Below, in pieces: positions 7,179-15,099 of a stretch of 28,223 nucleotides of DNA. The DNA comes from an uncultured Collinsella sp. (lineage in GTDB: Bacteria > Actinomycetota > Coriobacteriia > Coriobacteriales > Coriobacteriaceae), in NCBI GenBank assembly GCA_938023705.1, contig CALJDJ010000012.1:1-28223 (forward strand), read 5' to 3'. The stretch's first letter is position 1; each line of letters starts with the position of its first letter. The notes beneath the pieces were generated by a model. That model was not told where the DNA came from. It was given only the letters and a program-made list of their open reading frames with translations, and did not search any database. The position numbers and the translations under genes were made by a program.

Positions 7179-8468
7179 TTAGCGAATGTTGTAGAACGCG
7201 GTCTTACCGGCGTAGCGCGCGCTGCCCTCGAGCTCGTCCTCGATGCGGATGAGCTGATTGTACTTGGCGATACGGTCGCTGCGGCACGGGGCGCCCGACT
7301 TGATCTGGCCGGCATTGACGCCCACGACCAGGTCGGCGATCGTGGAATCCTCGGTCTCGCCGGAGCGGTGACTCACGATGCAGGCGTAACCGGCCTCCTT
7401 GGCGGTCTCGATGGCCTCGAGCGACTCGGTGAGCGTGCCGATCTGATTGACCTTGACCAGGATCGCGTTGGCGGCACCCAGCTCGATGCCCTTCTTGAGG
7501 CGCTCGGTGTTGGTGACGAACAGGTCGTCGCCCACCAGCTGCACCTTGTTGCCAATGCGGCGGGTAAGCTCAACCCAACCGTCCCAGTCCTCCTCGGCCA
7601 TGCCGTCCTCGATGGAGATGATGGGATAGGTGTCGACGAGCTTCTCCCAGTAATCGACCATCTGGGCACTCGTGTACTCAACACCCTCGCCCTTGAGCTC
7701 GTACATGCCGGTCTCGGCGTTGTAAAACTCGGTCGAGGCCGGGTCCATGGCGTACATGAAGTCGACGCCGGGCTTAAAGCCAGCCTTCTCGACGGCCTTG
7801 GTAATGTACTCGAACGGCTCAGCATTGGTCTTGAGGTTGGGCGCAAAGCCGCCCTCGTCGCCCACGCCGCCGCCCAGGCCGGCCTCGTGCAGCACGCCCT
7901 TGAGGGTGTGGTAGACCTCGGCGCACCAACGCAGGCCCTCGGCAAAGCTCGGGGCGCCCACCGGCATGATCATGAACTCCTGGAAGTCGACGTTATTGTC
8001 GGCATGCACGCCGCCGTTGAGAATGTTCATCATGGGCGTGGGCAGCAGGTGGGCGTTGACGCCACCCAGGTACTGGTACAGCGAAAGACCCGCCGACTCG
8101 GCAGCGGCGCGGGCAACTGCCAGCGACACGCCCAGAATGGCGTTGGCGCCGAGATTGGTCTTGTTGGGGGTACCGTCCGCGGCAATCAGCGCGGCATCGA
8201 CGGCGCGCTGGTCGAAGGCGTCGAGGCCCACGACGGCGTTAGCGCACTCGTTATTGACGTGCTCGACGGCCTGCGAGACGCCTTTGCCCAGGTAGCGACC
8301 CTTGTCGCCATCGCGCAGCTCGCAGGCCTCAAAGGCGCCGGTCGAAGCGCCCGAAGGCACCATCGCGCGGCCGAAGCTGCCGTCCTCGAGCACGACCTCG
8401 ACCTCGACGGTGGGGTTGCCGCGGCTGTCGAGTACCTCGCGACCGTAGACATCCAAAATATCGCTCAT
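7179..8468 (-). CDS. eno: Enolase (phosphopyruvate hydratase)
   Basis: A full-length 429-residue glycolytic enzyme interconverting 2-phosphoglycerate and phosphoenolpyruvate. Hallmarks are the N-terminal DVYGREVLDSRGNPTVEVEV, catalytic GDEGGFAPNL (general acid Glu), and metal ligands in MYAMDPASTEF, SIEDGMAEEDW and VGDDLFVTN. The catalytic Lys lies in ILVKVNQIGTLTE and the C-terminal signature is VSHRSGETED. GGGAG precedes the ATG. It has its own promoter and terminator and appears monocistronic. Two boxes resembling DtxR/IdeR sites overlap the promoter (see that entry). Confidence 0.99.
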   Translation of the reverse strand: MSDILDVYGREVLDSRGNPTVEVEVVLEDGSFGRAMVPSGASTGAFEACELRDGDKGRYLGKGVSQAVEHVNNECANAVVGLDAFDQRAVDAALIAADGTPNKTNLGANAILGVSLAVARAAAESAGLSLYQYLGGVNAHLLPTPMMNILNGGVHADNNVDFQEFMIMPVGAPSFAEGLRWCAEVYHTLKGVLHEAGLGGGVGDEGGFAPNLKTNAEPFEYITKAVEKAGFKPGVDFMYAMDPASTEFYNAETGMYELKGEGVEYTSAQMVDYWEKLVDTYPIISIEDGMAEEDWDGWVELTRRIGNKVQLVGDDLFVTNTERLKKGIELGAANAILVKVNQIGTLTESLEAIETAKEAGYACIVSHRSGETEDSTIADLVVGVNAGQIKSGAPCRSDRIAKYNQLIRIEDELEGSARYAGKTAFYNIR

Positions 8469-8544
8469 GTTGTCTCCCTCTCACTTGGAAACGGGTTGAA
8501 TGCTTGGCGACACGGCTTGCACGCTACAGTGGCGCGCAGGTTCA

Positions 8545-8600
8545 TAAGTTAGCCTTATCGCACTTTTTGCATTATGCCCTAAGTTAGCCAAGGGATACAA
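8545..8600 (-). promoter_or_regulatory. Enolase promoter with two repeated operator-like boxes
   Basis: On the minus strand, -35 TTGTAT (8595-8600) and -10 CATAAT (8571-8576) are 18 bp apart. TAAGTTAGCC occurs twice in direct orientation, at 8545-8554 (downstream of the -10, near the start site) and 8580-8589 (between -35 and -10), 35 bp apart. The first is embedded in AAGTTAGCCTTATC, which matches the known DtxR/IdeR core AGGTTAGCCTAACC at 11 of 14 positions. Regulation by a metal-dependent DtxR-type repressor is inference. Confidence 0.5.
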
Positions 8601-8601
8601 T

Positions 8602-8650
8602 CTTTTTGAAAAATAATGGGGGCGATGAGAAAGTCCGTCCCGTCGCCCCC
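8602..8650 (-). terminator. Terminator of the mazG operon
   Basis: The stem GGGGGCGA / TCGCCCCC encloses an 17-nt loop and on the minus strand is followed by ATTATTTTTCAAAAAG. It lies just past the mazG stop and right upstream of the enolase -35. Confidence 0.8.
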
Positions 8651-8656
8651 GCAGTC

Positions 8657-9517
8657 TTACTCCTCTGCCTTTGCGGCATCCCAGAGGTCATTGAGGCCGT
8701 GGGTCGAAAGCTCGGCCAGATCCACGTGGGCGTCGGCCGCCATCTGCTCCATCGCGGCCCAGCGGCGGCGGAACTTTGCCGTGCTGGCACGCAGGGCGCT
8801 CTCGGCGTCGATTCCCTCCTTGCGCGCAACGTTGACCAGAGCAAAGAGCAGGTCGCCAAACTCCATCTCGCGCTCGGGCGAGCCGGGAGTCTCGGCCTCA
8901 AACTCGGCGCGCTCCTCGGCGACCTCGTCCCACACGTCCTGGACTGTCTCCCACTCAAAGCCCACGGCAGCCGCCTTGCGCGACACCTTCTGAGCCTGCA
9001 TCAGCGCCGGCAGATGCGTGGGCACGCCGTCGAGCAGGCCCTCGGGCGCAGCCTCGCCCGCTGCCACGGCCTTGTCCTTTGCAGCCTTCTCGGCAAGCTT
9101 AACCTCGTCCCAGATCTTGAGCACCTCATCGGAGCTCTCGGCGTCCGCATCGCCAAACACGTGCGGATGACGACGGATGAGCTTGGCGTCGATATCGCGT
9201 GCCACATCGGCAAGTGTAAACTCGCCGGCGTCCGCCGCAATCTGCGCATGCAGTACCACCTGCATGAGCACGTCGCCCAGCTCCTCGCGCAGATGCGCCA
9301 CGTCGTCCGCCTCGATGCAATCGAGCGCCTCGTAGGCTTCCTCGATCATGTTCTTGCCAATGCTGCGGTGCGTCTGCTCGCGGTCCCACGGGCAGCCATC
9401 GGGCTGACGCAGACGCCAGATAGTCTGCACCAAATGCTGCAGCTCGGCCGACACGTCGACCAGCGTGGACAGATCGCGCGAGCCCTCGGCATTTTGCCGA
9501 GCCATGTGCTGCGCCAT
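8657..9517 (-). CDS. mazG: MazG nucleoside triphosphate pyrophosphohydrolase
   Basis: A 286-residue all-alpha enzyme that hydrolyses (d)NTPs to NMPs plus pyrophosphate. It has two MazG repeats. The first (about 20-130) has CPWDREQTHRSIGKNMIEEAYE and EELGDVLMQVVLHA, the acidic EExxE/ExxD metal site. The second (about 185-265) has GFEWETVQDVWDEVAEERAEFE and EMEFGDLLFALVNVARKEG. The ATG at 9517 is preceded by GGAGGAG lying inside the end of the upstream phosphodiesterase gene, with only 2 nt between stop and start. Coupled translation is therefore likely. Confidence 0.95.
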   Translation of the reverse strand: MAQHMARQNAEGSRDLSTLVDVSAELQHLVQTIWRLRQPDGCPWDREQTHRSIGKNMIEEAYEALDCIEADDVAHLREELGDVLMQVVLHAQIAADAGEFTLADVARDIDAKLIRRHPHVFGDADAESSDEVLKIWDEVKLAEKAAKDKAVAAGEAAPEGLLDGVPTHLPALMQAQKVSRKAAAVGFEWETVQDVWDEVAEERAEFEAETPGSPEREMEFGDLLFALVNVARKEGIDAESALRASTAKFRRRWAAMEQMAADAHVDLAELSTHGLNDLWDAAKAEE

Positions 9518-9519
9518 GA

Positions 9520-10068
9520 TTATTTCTCCTCCAGGATCACGTGACGGAACGCGCCGCCCTCGTAGATGCCGTAGCTGTGCGTGCCGTCCTTGGGGATGCT
9601 CACGCTGCCGGGGTTGAAGAGCCATAGGCCCGGGCGTGCCTCGCTTGCCTCGTTAACCTTGATATGCGTGTGGCCGTAGACGAGCGCGGAGCCCTCGGGC
9701 AGCGCGGGCACGTGGTCGACGCTGTTGTGCATGCCGGCGCCAAAGACGTGGCCGTGCGTCAGGAACAGTTCACGGCCGGCCTCATCGAACAGCGTGGCGT
9801 AGTCCGCCATGACGGGAAAGTCGAGCACCATCTGGTCGACCTCGGCGTCGCAGTTGCCGCGGACGGCGATGATGCGGTCGGCCAGGGCGTTGAGCAGCGG
9901 AATCACGCGCTTGGGGGCGTAGTCGCGCGGCAGGTCGTTGCGCGGGCCGTGGTAGAGCAGGTCGCCCAGCAGCACGATGCGGTCGGGCTGCTCGGATTCG
10001 ATTGCGGCGACCAGACGCTCGGTCCAGTATGCCGAGCCGTGAATGTCGGAAGCGATGAGGTATTTCAT
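9520..10068 (-). CDS. yfcE: YfcE-type metallophosphodiesterase
   Basis: A 182-residue calcineurin-like phosphodiesterase of the YfcE/MJ0936 family. The metal-binding motifs are all present in order: SDIHG near the N-terminus, GDLLYHG, RGNCD, THGH and GHTH. The ATG at 10068 has AAAGGA in front; longer in-frame starts lack this. It is the middle gene of a probable operon with the LarC-like gene (55-nt gap) and mazG (2-nt gap). The natural substrate of this family is not firmly known. Confidence 0.93.
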   Translation of the reverse strand: MKYLIASDIHGSAYWTERLVAAIESEQPDRIVLLGDLLYHGPRNDLPRDYAPKRVIPLLNALADRIIAVRGNCDAEVDQMVLDFPVMADYATLFDEAGRELFLTHGHVFGAGMHNSVDHVPALPEGSALVYGHTHIKVNEASEARPGLWLFNPGSVSIPKDGTHSYGIYEGGAFRHVILEEK

Positions 10069-10123
10069 GGTGGTCCTTTCGGGTGGGGCTGATGTGGCCG
10101 GGCGCGAGATGTCGCCGGCCGCG

Positions 10124-10609
10124 CTATTCAAATCGCAGTGCCGAGGCTTGTGCCGTCTGCATCACGCGCTGGAGCGGCACGTTATGCTCGCGGGCAAGAC
10201 GGGCGCAGTCCTCGTACTCGGGCGCCGCACGCTCACTGCCGTCGGGCAGGGTGGCCACCTTGACGGCCACTTCGCCCCAAGGCGTCGCGACCTGCTCAAA
10301 ACGACGCGGCAGGCAGACGCGTTCCATCACCTGGCGCCGGATGCCGTTCGTGGTGGTTTCCAAAAAGATAATCGTCTGCAGACGGTCAATGTCCTCGCGG
10401 GCGCAGATTACCTGCAGCTGCCAACCGGGGCGGCCTTTTTTGCAGTAGAGAGGCAACCAGTGCACCTCGCGGGCGCCCGCCTCGCGCAGGCGGTCCGCGG
10501 CATAGGCGAGCACCTCGGGCGACGCATCGTCGATGTCGCACTCCAGCTTGACGATAGTTTCGGGTGCATCGGTCTCGCGGGACAGCGGAGATGTACTTCC
10601 ACGTTGCAT
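10124..10609 (-). CDS. Stand-alone LarC C-terminal-type (DUF111) protein
   Basis: A 161-residue protein matching the C-terminal part of LarC, the nickel-inserting enzyme that completes the nickel-pincer cofactor of lactate racemase. The family pattern is visible in CDIDDASPEVLAYAADRLREAGA, WLPLYCKKGRPGWQLQVIC, IIFLETTTNGIRRQ, and near the end RAAPEYEDCARLAREHNVPL. Full LarC is about 400 residues; the N-terminal half is absent, and upstream in-frame sequence back to 10882 shows no family features and overlaps a palindrome. The ATG at 10609 has AAGGA upstream. No larA, larB or larE is in the window. It may be one half of a split enzyme whose other half lies elsewhere, or a repurposed domain. 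Confidence 0.82.
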   Translation of the reverse strand: MQRGSTSPLSRETDAPETIVKLECDIDDASPEVLAYAADRLREAGAREVHWLPLYCKKGRPGWQLQVICAREDIDRLQTIIFLETTTNGIRRQVMERVCLPRRFEQVATPWGEVAVKVATLPDGSERAAPEYEDCARLAREHNVPLQRVMQTAQASALRFE

Positions 10610-10712
10610 ACGGTCCGGATCCTTTCCGCACGGGCTCGTTTTATTCACCCAAACGCTAGCACATCGGACGTGGCACAGGCGTGACTTTCGTCCGTCGCCG
10701 CCCTCGCCCCTA

Positions 10713-10784
10713 TCCAAACATGTACGCCAGCCTCCAAACATGTCATTTTTTGCAGCTTTTGGAGGCTGATGTACATGTTTTGGA
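10713..10784. repeat. 72-bp palindrome in the divergent intergenic gap
   Basis: The arms at 10713-10738 and 10758-10784 pair over about 26 bases, with one 2-base mismatch and a one-base bulge. They share CAGCCTCCAAA and ACATGTAC. CCAAACATGT also occurs twice in the same direction (10714 and 10734), and the loop carries a T6 run. It lies between the divergent larC-like and ABC-exporter genes, so it cannot be an ordinary terminator for both. It is possibly a dispersed extragenic repeat or a regulator site. Confidence 0.8.
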
Positions 10785-10830
10785 GCGGGGCCGCGCACGA
10801 TCAGAATTGCGCTCGCACTCCGTCCACCAC

Positions 10831-10862
10831 AAAGTTCACTACACTCAACAATTTTGAACTTT
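10831..10862. promoter_or_regulatory. Perfect 8-bp inverted repeat upstream of the ABC exporter
   Basis: AAAGTTCA (10831-10838) and TGAACTTT (10855-10862) form a dyad with a 16-nt spacer in the otherwise featureless AT-richer stretch before the exporter gene. It could be an operator. No clear -35/-10 pair could be assigned around it. Confidence 0.35.
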
Positions 10863-10933
10863 CTACGCAGTTCATCGGCCAAAAAATTACCCTCGGCATA
10901 CTTACAGGCTGCACGATGCTACTCTAGTTGCAT

Positions 10934-10946
10934 TTGGCTAACTAAG
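10934..10946 (+). promoter_or_regulatory. Operator-like box shared with the enolase promoter
   Basis: TTGGCTAACTAAG is, in reverse complement, identical at 12 of 13 positions to the box at 8579-8591 in front of eno. It also resembles half of a DtxR/IdeR site. It lies 47 nt before the exporter start codon. Binding by a common regulator is inference. Confidence 0.4.
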
Positions 10947-10993
10947 CGGCTGCCGAGGACCCCGACCGGCACCGTTACGGCATAGGAGGTTTC

Positions 10994-13900
10994 ATGTTCG
11001 AGAAGCGGCTCTTCTCCCTGGTTCCGCAGGCAACGCCCTACATTATGGCAAGCGTCCTGTTTAAGTGGATCGCGCTCATGGCAAACATCACGGTGATGTG
11101 GGTGCTTGCGCGCATCTTGGGCGGCATCGTCACGGACGGCCTTTCCGCCGCGCTCGCCGTCGATGCCCTCGCACAGGCGGCCTCGCCGCTCGCCGCCGCC
11201 ATCATCGCGCGCGCCGCCTCCATCTACCTGGCCCAACGCGCCGGCGACAGGGCCGCGTTCGAGGCCGTCCGCCGCGTGCGCTCGCTCGTCTACGACAAGC
11301 TCACCGCACTCGGCCCCTCCTACACCGAGACCGTCCCCACCGCCGAGGCCGTCCAGACCAGCGTCGAGGGCGCCACGCAACTCCAGGTGTACTTTGGCGG
11401 CTACCTGCCGCAGCTCTTCTTTGCCGGCTTGGCACCCATCACGCTGTTTGTACTGCTCGTGGGCCAGGCGGGTCTTCCTGCCGCGCTGCTGCTCGCCTGC
11501 GTTCCGGTCATCCCCGTCTCCATCATGATGGTCATGCGCAACGCCAAAAAGATCGGTGCCGAGTACTGGGGCAGCTATGTCGATCTGGGCGGCATGTTCC
11601 TGGAGGCCGTGCAGGGTCTCACCACCCTTAAGGTCTACCAGGCCGATCGCAGCTGGCACGAGCGCATCAACGCCGAGTCCGAGCGTTTCCGCACAGCGAC
11701 CATGCGCCTGCTGGTGATGCAGCTGCGCTCCATTTGCGTTATGGACCTGGTCGTCTATATGGGCGCCGCGCTCGGCATTATCGTAGCCGCGCTGCAGCTC
11801 GCCACGGGCAAGATTGGCTTTGAGGCGGCCTTCCTCATCGTCTTTCTGTCGCAGGAGTTCTTTTTGCCCATGCGCCGCCTGGGATCGCTGTTCCACACGG
11901 CCATGAACGGCATGGCCGCCTCGCGCCGCATGTTTGGCATTTTGGATACGCCCGAGCCCGAGCGCGGCGATGTTGAGCTTGACGGTCGCGGCGATATCGA
12001 GCTCGCGGGCGTGAGCTATGCATACGGCAACCGCACGGTGCTGGACAGCGCCAGCGCGACCATTGCGCACGGCTCGCTCGTGGCACTCGTGGGCGAAAGC
12101 GGCGGCGGCAAGTCCACGCTCGCGGGGATTATCGCGGGCCGCAAGGGTGCCTACCGTGGCAGCGTTCGCATTGGCGGCGTCGAGCTGCGCGATGCCACGG
12201 CCGCCTCACTCATGCGCGCCGTCACGCTGGTGCCCACCAACGGCTACCTGTTTGCCGGCACCCTGCGCGACAACCTGCTGCTCGCCCAGCCCAACGCCAC
12301 CGACGCCGAGCTTTTGCGCGCGCTCGGCCGCACGCGCGTGGCGGCCTTTGTGCAGGCCAACGGCGGGCTCGACATGGTGATTAACGAGGGCGGCACCAAC
12401 CTTTCGGGTGGCCAGCGCCAGCGCGTGTGCATGGCACGCGCCCTGCTGCACGACTCGCCGATCTATGTGTTTGACGAGGCGACGAGCAACGTCGATGCCA
12501 CAAGCGAAGCCGCAATCGGCGAGGTCATTGCATCGCTCGCCGGCGAGCACACCGTAATCGTGGTGGCGCATCGCCTGTCGACAATCGTGGACGCCGATCA
12601 GATTCTGGTGCTGGAGCGCGGTCGCATTGCCGAGCGCGGGACTCACGGCGAGCTCTTGGCAACCGCGGGCGCCTATGCGCGCATGTGGAACAGCCAGGAG
12701 CAGCTCTCGGCATATGCGTATGCGGAGGGTGATGCCGAGGATGCCGGCGCGGTTGAGGCTGTTGACGGCAGCACCGCCCGTACCGATGGCCTCAACGGTG
12801 CCGGCTCGTCTTCCGCTGCCGCGGTGCCTGACTCCGGCCGCGCCCGTCGCTCGGCGCCGTCCATCATGTGGCGCATGATGGGGCTCGTCCGACCGCTTGC
12901 CGGCTGGCTTGTGCTAGCCGTCGCGCTGGGCAGCATTGGCATGCTCACCGCCGCGTTCGTGCCGGCCTTTGGCGCCCTTGGCCTTATGGCCGCGCTGGGC
13001 CGCAACGCCTTGGGGCTTGGTCTTATCGTCACATGCGCGGCCTGTGCCGCCTGCGGCATCGCGCGCGGGCCGCTCCACTACGGCGAGCAGCTCTGCAACC
13101 ATTACATCGCATTCCGTCTGCTCGCACACATTCGCGACCTGGTGTTTGGCGCCCTGCGCCAGCTCGCCCCCGCCAAGCTCGAGGGCTGCGGCAAGGGCGA
13201 GCTCGTGAGCCTGGTCACCTCGGATATCGAGCTGCTCGAGGTCTTCTACGCGCACACCATCTCGCCCATTGCCATAGCTCTGGTCTGCACCGTTGTGTTT
13301 GAGGGCTTTTTGCTGGCTGTGAGCCCCGAGCTCGCGGGCATCGCGCTCGTGGCCTACGCGGTCCTGGGCGTGCTGCTGCCCCTGACCTCGGCCAAGGCAT
13401 GCGGCACCACCGGCCGCCAGAGCCGCGAGGGCGCCGGTAAGCTGGGCGCCTTTGTACTCGACAGTCTGCGCGGCGCGGGCGAGACCATCCAGTTTGCCGG
13501 TGGCACCGATCGCAGCCGTGCCCTGGGCAAGCTGACCGAGCAAGTCGGCGCCGTGGACGCGCGCCTCAAGCGCCGCCAGGCGGTCAGCGAGGCCGTAGCC
13601 GATGCGCTTATTCTTGTGGCTAATCTGGTGATGCTCGGGCGTGCGCTGCAGCTGGTGGCTGCGGGAACGATTGACTTTGCCGCAGCGTTTGTCGCCGTCT
13701 TTACCTTTGTGTCGTCGTTTGGCTCGGTGATGGCCGTGAGCCGCCTGGGCGCCTCACTGCAGGAGACGCTCGCCTCGGGCGCACGCGTGCTCGATTTGCT
13801 CGACGAGCAGCCCCAGTGCGCCGAGGTCGCCGATGGACAGAACGTTGAGTTTGCCGGCGCCGCAGCCGAGCATGTGAGCTTTAGCTATGTGGGCGGCGTG

Positions 13901-14560
13901 GACGCGGGCGGTGCGGGCGCCACAGAGCAGGTCGCGAACGACACCGCTGCGAGTCTCATCCTCGACGACGTGACCTGCACCTTTGCGCCCGGTACCATGA
14001 CCTGCATCATGGGGCGCTCGGGTTCGGGCAAGTCGACGCTGCTTAAGCTGCTCATGCGCTTTTGGGACCCCGCAGCCGGCACCATCACGGTGAGCGGCGT
14101 CGATGCCCGCCACATCAACACGGCGAGCCTGCGCAGCCACGAGGCCTATATGACCCAGGACACGCATCTGTTCTGCGGCACCGTACGCGAGAACCTGCTG
14201 GTTGCGCACGCCAACGCCACCGATGCCGAGCTGCTCGACGCTTGCCGCTCCGCCTCACTCACCACGCTCATCGACCGTCTGCCGCAGGGACTCGACACGC
14301 CCGTTGCCGAGCTGGGCGACTCGCTTTCGGGCGGCGAGCGCCAGCGCATCGGCCTTGCGCGCATCTTCCTCAACGACGCACCCTTCATCTTGCTCGACGA
14401 ACCCACCAGCGCGCTCGATGCTCTCAACGAGGCGTCCGTGATGCAGGCAATCGACGAGCTCAAGCGCCGCGGCAAGACCATTGTGCTCGTGAGCCACCGT
14501 GCCAGCACCTGCGCGTTTGCCGATTTCTCGCTTTCGGTCGAGCACGGGAGGCTGAGCTAA
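10994..14560 (+). CDS. CydD-CydC-type fused heterodimeric ABC exporter
   Basis: A 1188-residue protein holding two complete ABC exporter halves. Half 1 has a membrane domain (about 15-310, with the CydD-like YFGGYLPQLFFAGL and GLTTLKVYQAD) and an ATPase with Walker A GESGGGKST (366-374), signature LSGGQ (470-474) and Walker B IYVFDE (490-495). After a Ser/Ala-rich linker (about 570-620), half 2 has a membrane domain whose FRLLAHIRDLVFGALRQLAPAKL pattern is CydC-like. Its ATPase has GRSGSGKST (1007-1015), LSGGE (1111-1115) and FILLDE (1131-1136). Both ATP sites look intact. CydDC exports cysteine and glutathione in other bacteria and is needed for cytochrome bd assembly; the substrate here is inferred. 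TAGGAGG precedes the ATG, and the stop overlaps the next start. Confidence 0.85.
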   Translation: MFEKRLFSLVPQATPYIMASVLFKWIALMANITVMWVLARILGGIVTDGLSAALAVDALAQAASPLAAAIIARAASIYLAQRAGDRAAFEAVRRVRSLVYDKLTALGPSYTETVPTAEAVQTSVEGATQLQVYFGGYLPQLFFAGLAPITLFVLLVGQAGLPAALLLACVPVIPVSIMMVMRNAKKIGAEYWGSYVDLGGMFLEAVQGLTTLKVYQADRSWHERINAESERFRTATMRLLVMQLRSICVMDLVVYMGAALGIIVAALQLATGKIGFEAAFLIVFLSQEFFLPMRRLGSLFHTAMNGMAASRRMFGILDTPEPERGDVELDGRGDIELAGVSYAYGNRTVLDSASATIAHGSLVALVGESGGGKSTLAGIIAGRKGAYRGSVRIGGVELRDATAASLMRAVTLVPTNGYLFAGTLRDNLLLAQPNATDAELLRALGRTRVAAFVQANGGLDMVINEGGTNLSGGQRQRVCMARALLHDSPIYVFDEATSNVDATSEAAIGEVIASLAGEHTVIVVAHRLSTIVDADQILVLERGRIAERGTHGELLATAGAYARMWNSQEQLSAYAYAEGDAEDAGAVEAVDGSTARTDGLNGAGSSSAAAVPDSGRARRSAPSIMWRMMGLVRPLAGWLVLAVALGSIGMLTAAFVPAFGALGLMAALGRNALGLGLIVTCAACAACGIARGPLHYGEQLCNHYIAFRLLAHIRDLVFGALRQLAPAKLEGCGKGELVSLVTSDIELLEVFYAHTISPIAIALVCTVVFEGFLLAVSPELAGIALVAYAVLGVLLPLTSAKACGTTGRQSREGAGKLGAFVLDSLRGAGETIQFAGGTDRSRALGKLTEQVGAVDARLKRRQAVSEAVADALILVANLVMLGRALQLVAAGTIDFAAAFVAVFTFVSSFGSVMAVSRLGASLQETLASGARVLDLLDEQPQCAEVADGQNVEFAGAAAEHVSFSYVGGVDAGGAGATEQVANDTAASLILDDVTCTFAPGTMTCIMGRSGSGKSTLLKLLMRFWDPAAGTITVSGVDARHINTASLRSHEAYMTQDTHLFCGTVRENLLVAHANATDAELLDACRSASLTTLIDRLPQGLDTPVAELGDSLSGGERQRIGLARIFLNDAPFILLDEPTSALDALNEASVMQAIDELKRRGKTIVLVSHRASTCAFADFSLSVEHGRLS

Positions 14561-14979
14561 TGGCGCGCCCAGTCGACACACCGGAGCTAGCACGCAAACG
14601 TGAGCGTGAGGCCCAAATGGTGTCGCAGATGATTGCGCTGTGGTGTCGTGGGCATCATGGCGGCGGGCATGTGGTCGAACAGGCTGGCGGCGATGAGTCC
14701 GTGCGCGTGAAACTCGGCCTTCGAACCATTACGCTCTGCCCCGAATGCGCCGAGCTGCAGAAATACGCCATCGCGCGCATTGAGCACTGCCCGCACATGG
14801 GCACCAAGACATTTTGCTCGGCATGTCCTTCGCATTGTTACCGGCCTGCCATGCGCGAGAAGATCCGCGAGGTTATGCGTTGGTCGGGACCGCGTATGAT
14901 CCGCTATCGCCCCATCACCGCCGTGAGACACGCGATGGTAACAGTGCAGGCCAAACGCGCGGCGGCACGAAGCAAGTAG
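14560..14979 (+). CDS. YgbA-type 'nitrous oxide-stimulated promoter' family protein
   Basis: A 139-residue Cys-rich cytoplasmic protein. Conserved positions are C29/H32/H33 in ALWCRGHH, C60 and C63 (LCPEC), C77, C86, C89 and C93 (FCSACPSHCY), and VMRWSGPRM at 105-113. This fits the family that includes E. coli YgbA, whose gene is induced by nitric oxide via NsrR. The cysteines suggest zinc or iron-sulfur binding. Its ATG shares one base with the exporter stop (TAATG), so translation is coupled. The pairing suggests a joint role in nitrosative stress, thiol or iron homeostasis, which is inference. Confidence 0.85.
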   Translation: MARPVDTPELARKREREAQMVSQMIALWCRGHHGGGHVVEQAGGDESVRVKLGLRTITLCPECAELQKYAIARIEHCPHMGTKTFCSACPSHCYRPAMREKIREVMRWSGPRMIRYRPITAVRHAMVTVQAKRAAARSK

Positions 14980-15099
14980 TCGCCGGCGCCGGCACGCACC
15001 GCCCCGCCTTTCCACTCGATTTCGGCACCCGGCGTGCGCGGCGTGTTGAGAGCTGCACCATTACAATGGAGCGGATTCACCAAATGCAAAGGAGTCGCC

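Noticed and set aside
7116..8552. 478-codon ORF on the plus strand
   Set aside because: It is exactly opposite enolase and shows no recognisable domain.
10610..10882. N-terminal extension of the LarC-like gene
   Set aside because: The in-frame sequence shows no LarC pattern, overlaps the 72-bp palindrome, and a better start with AAGGA exists at 10609.
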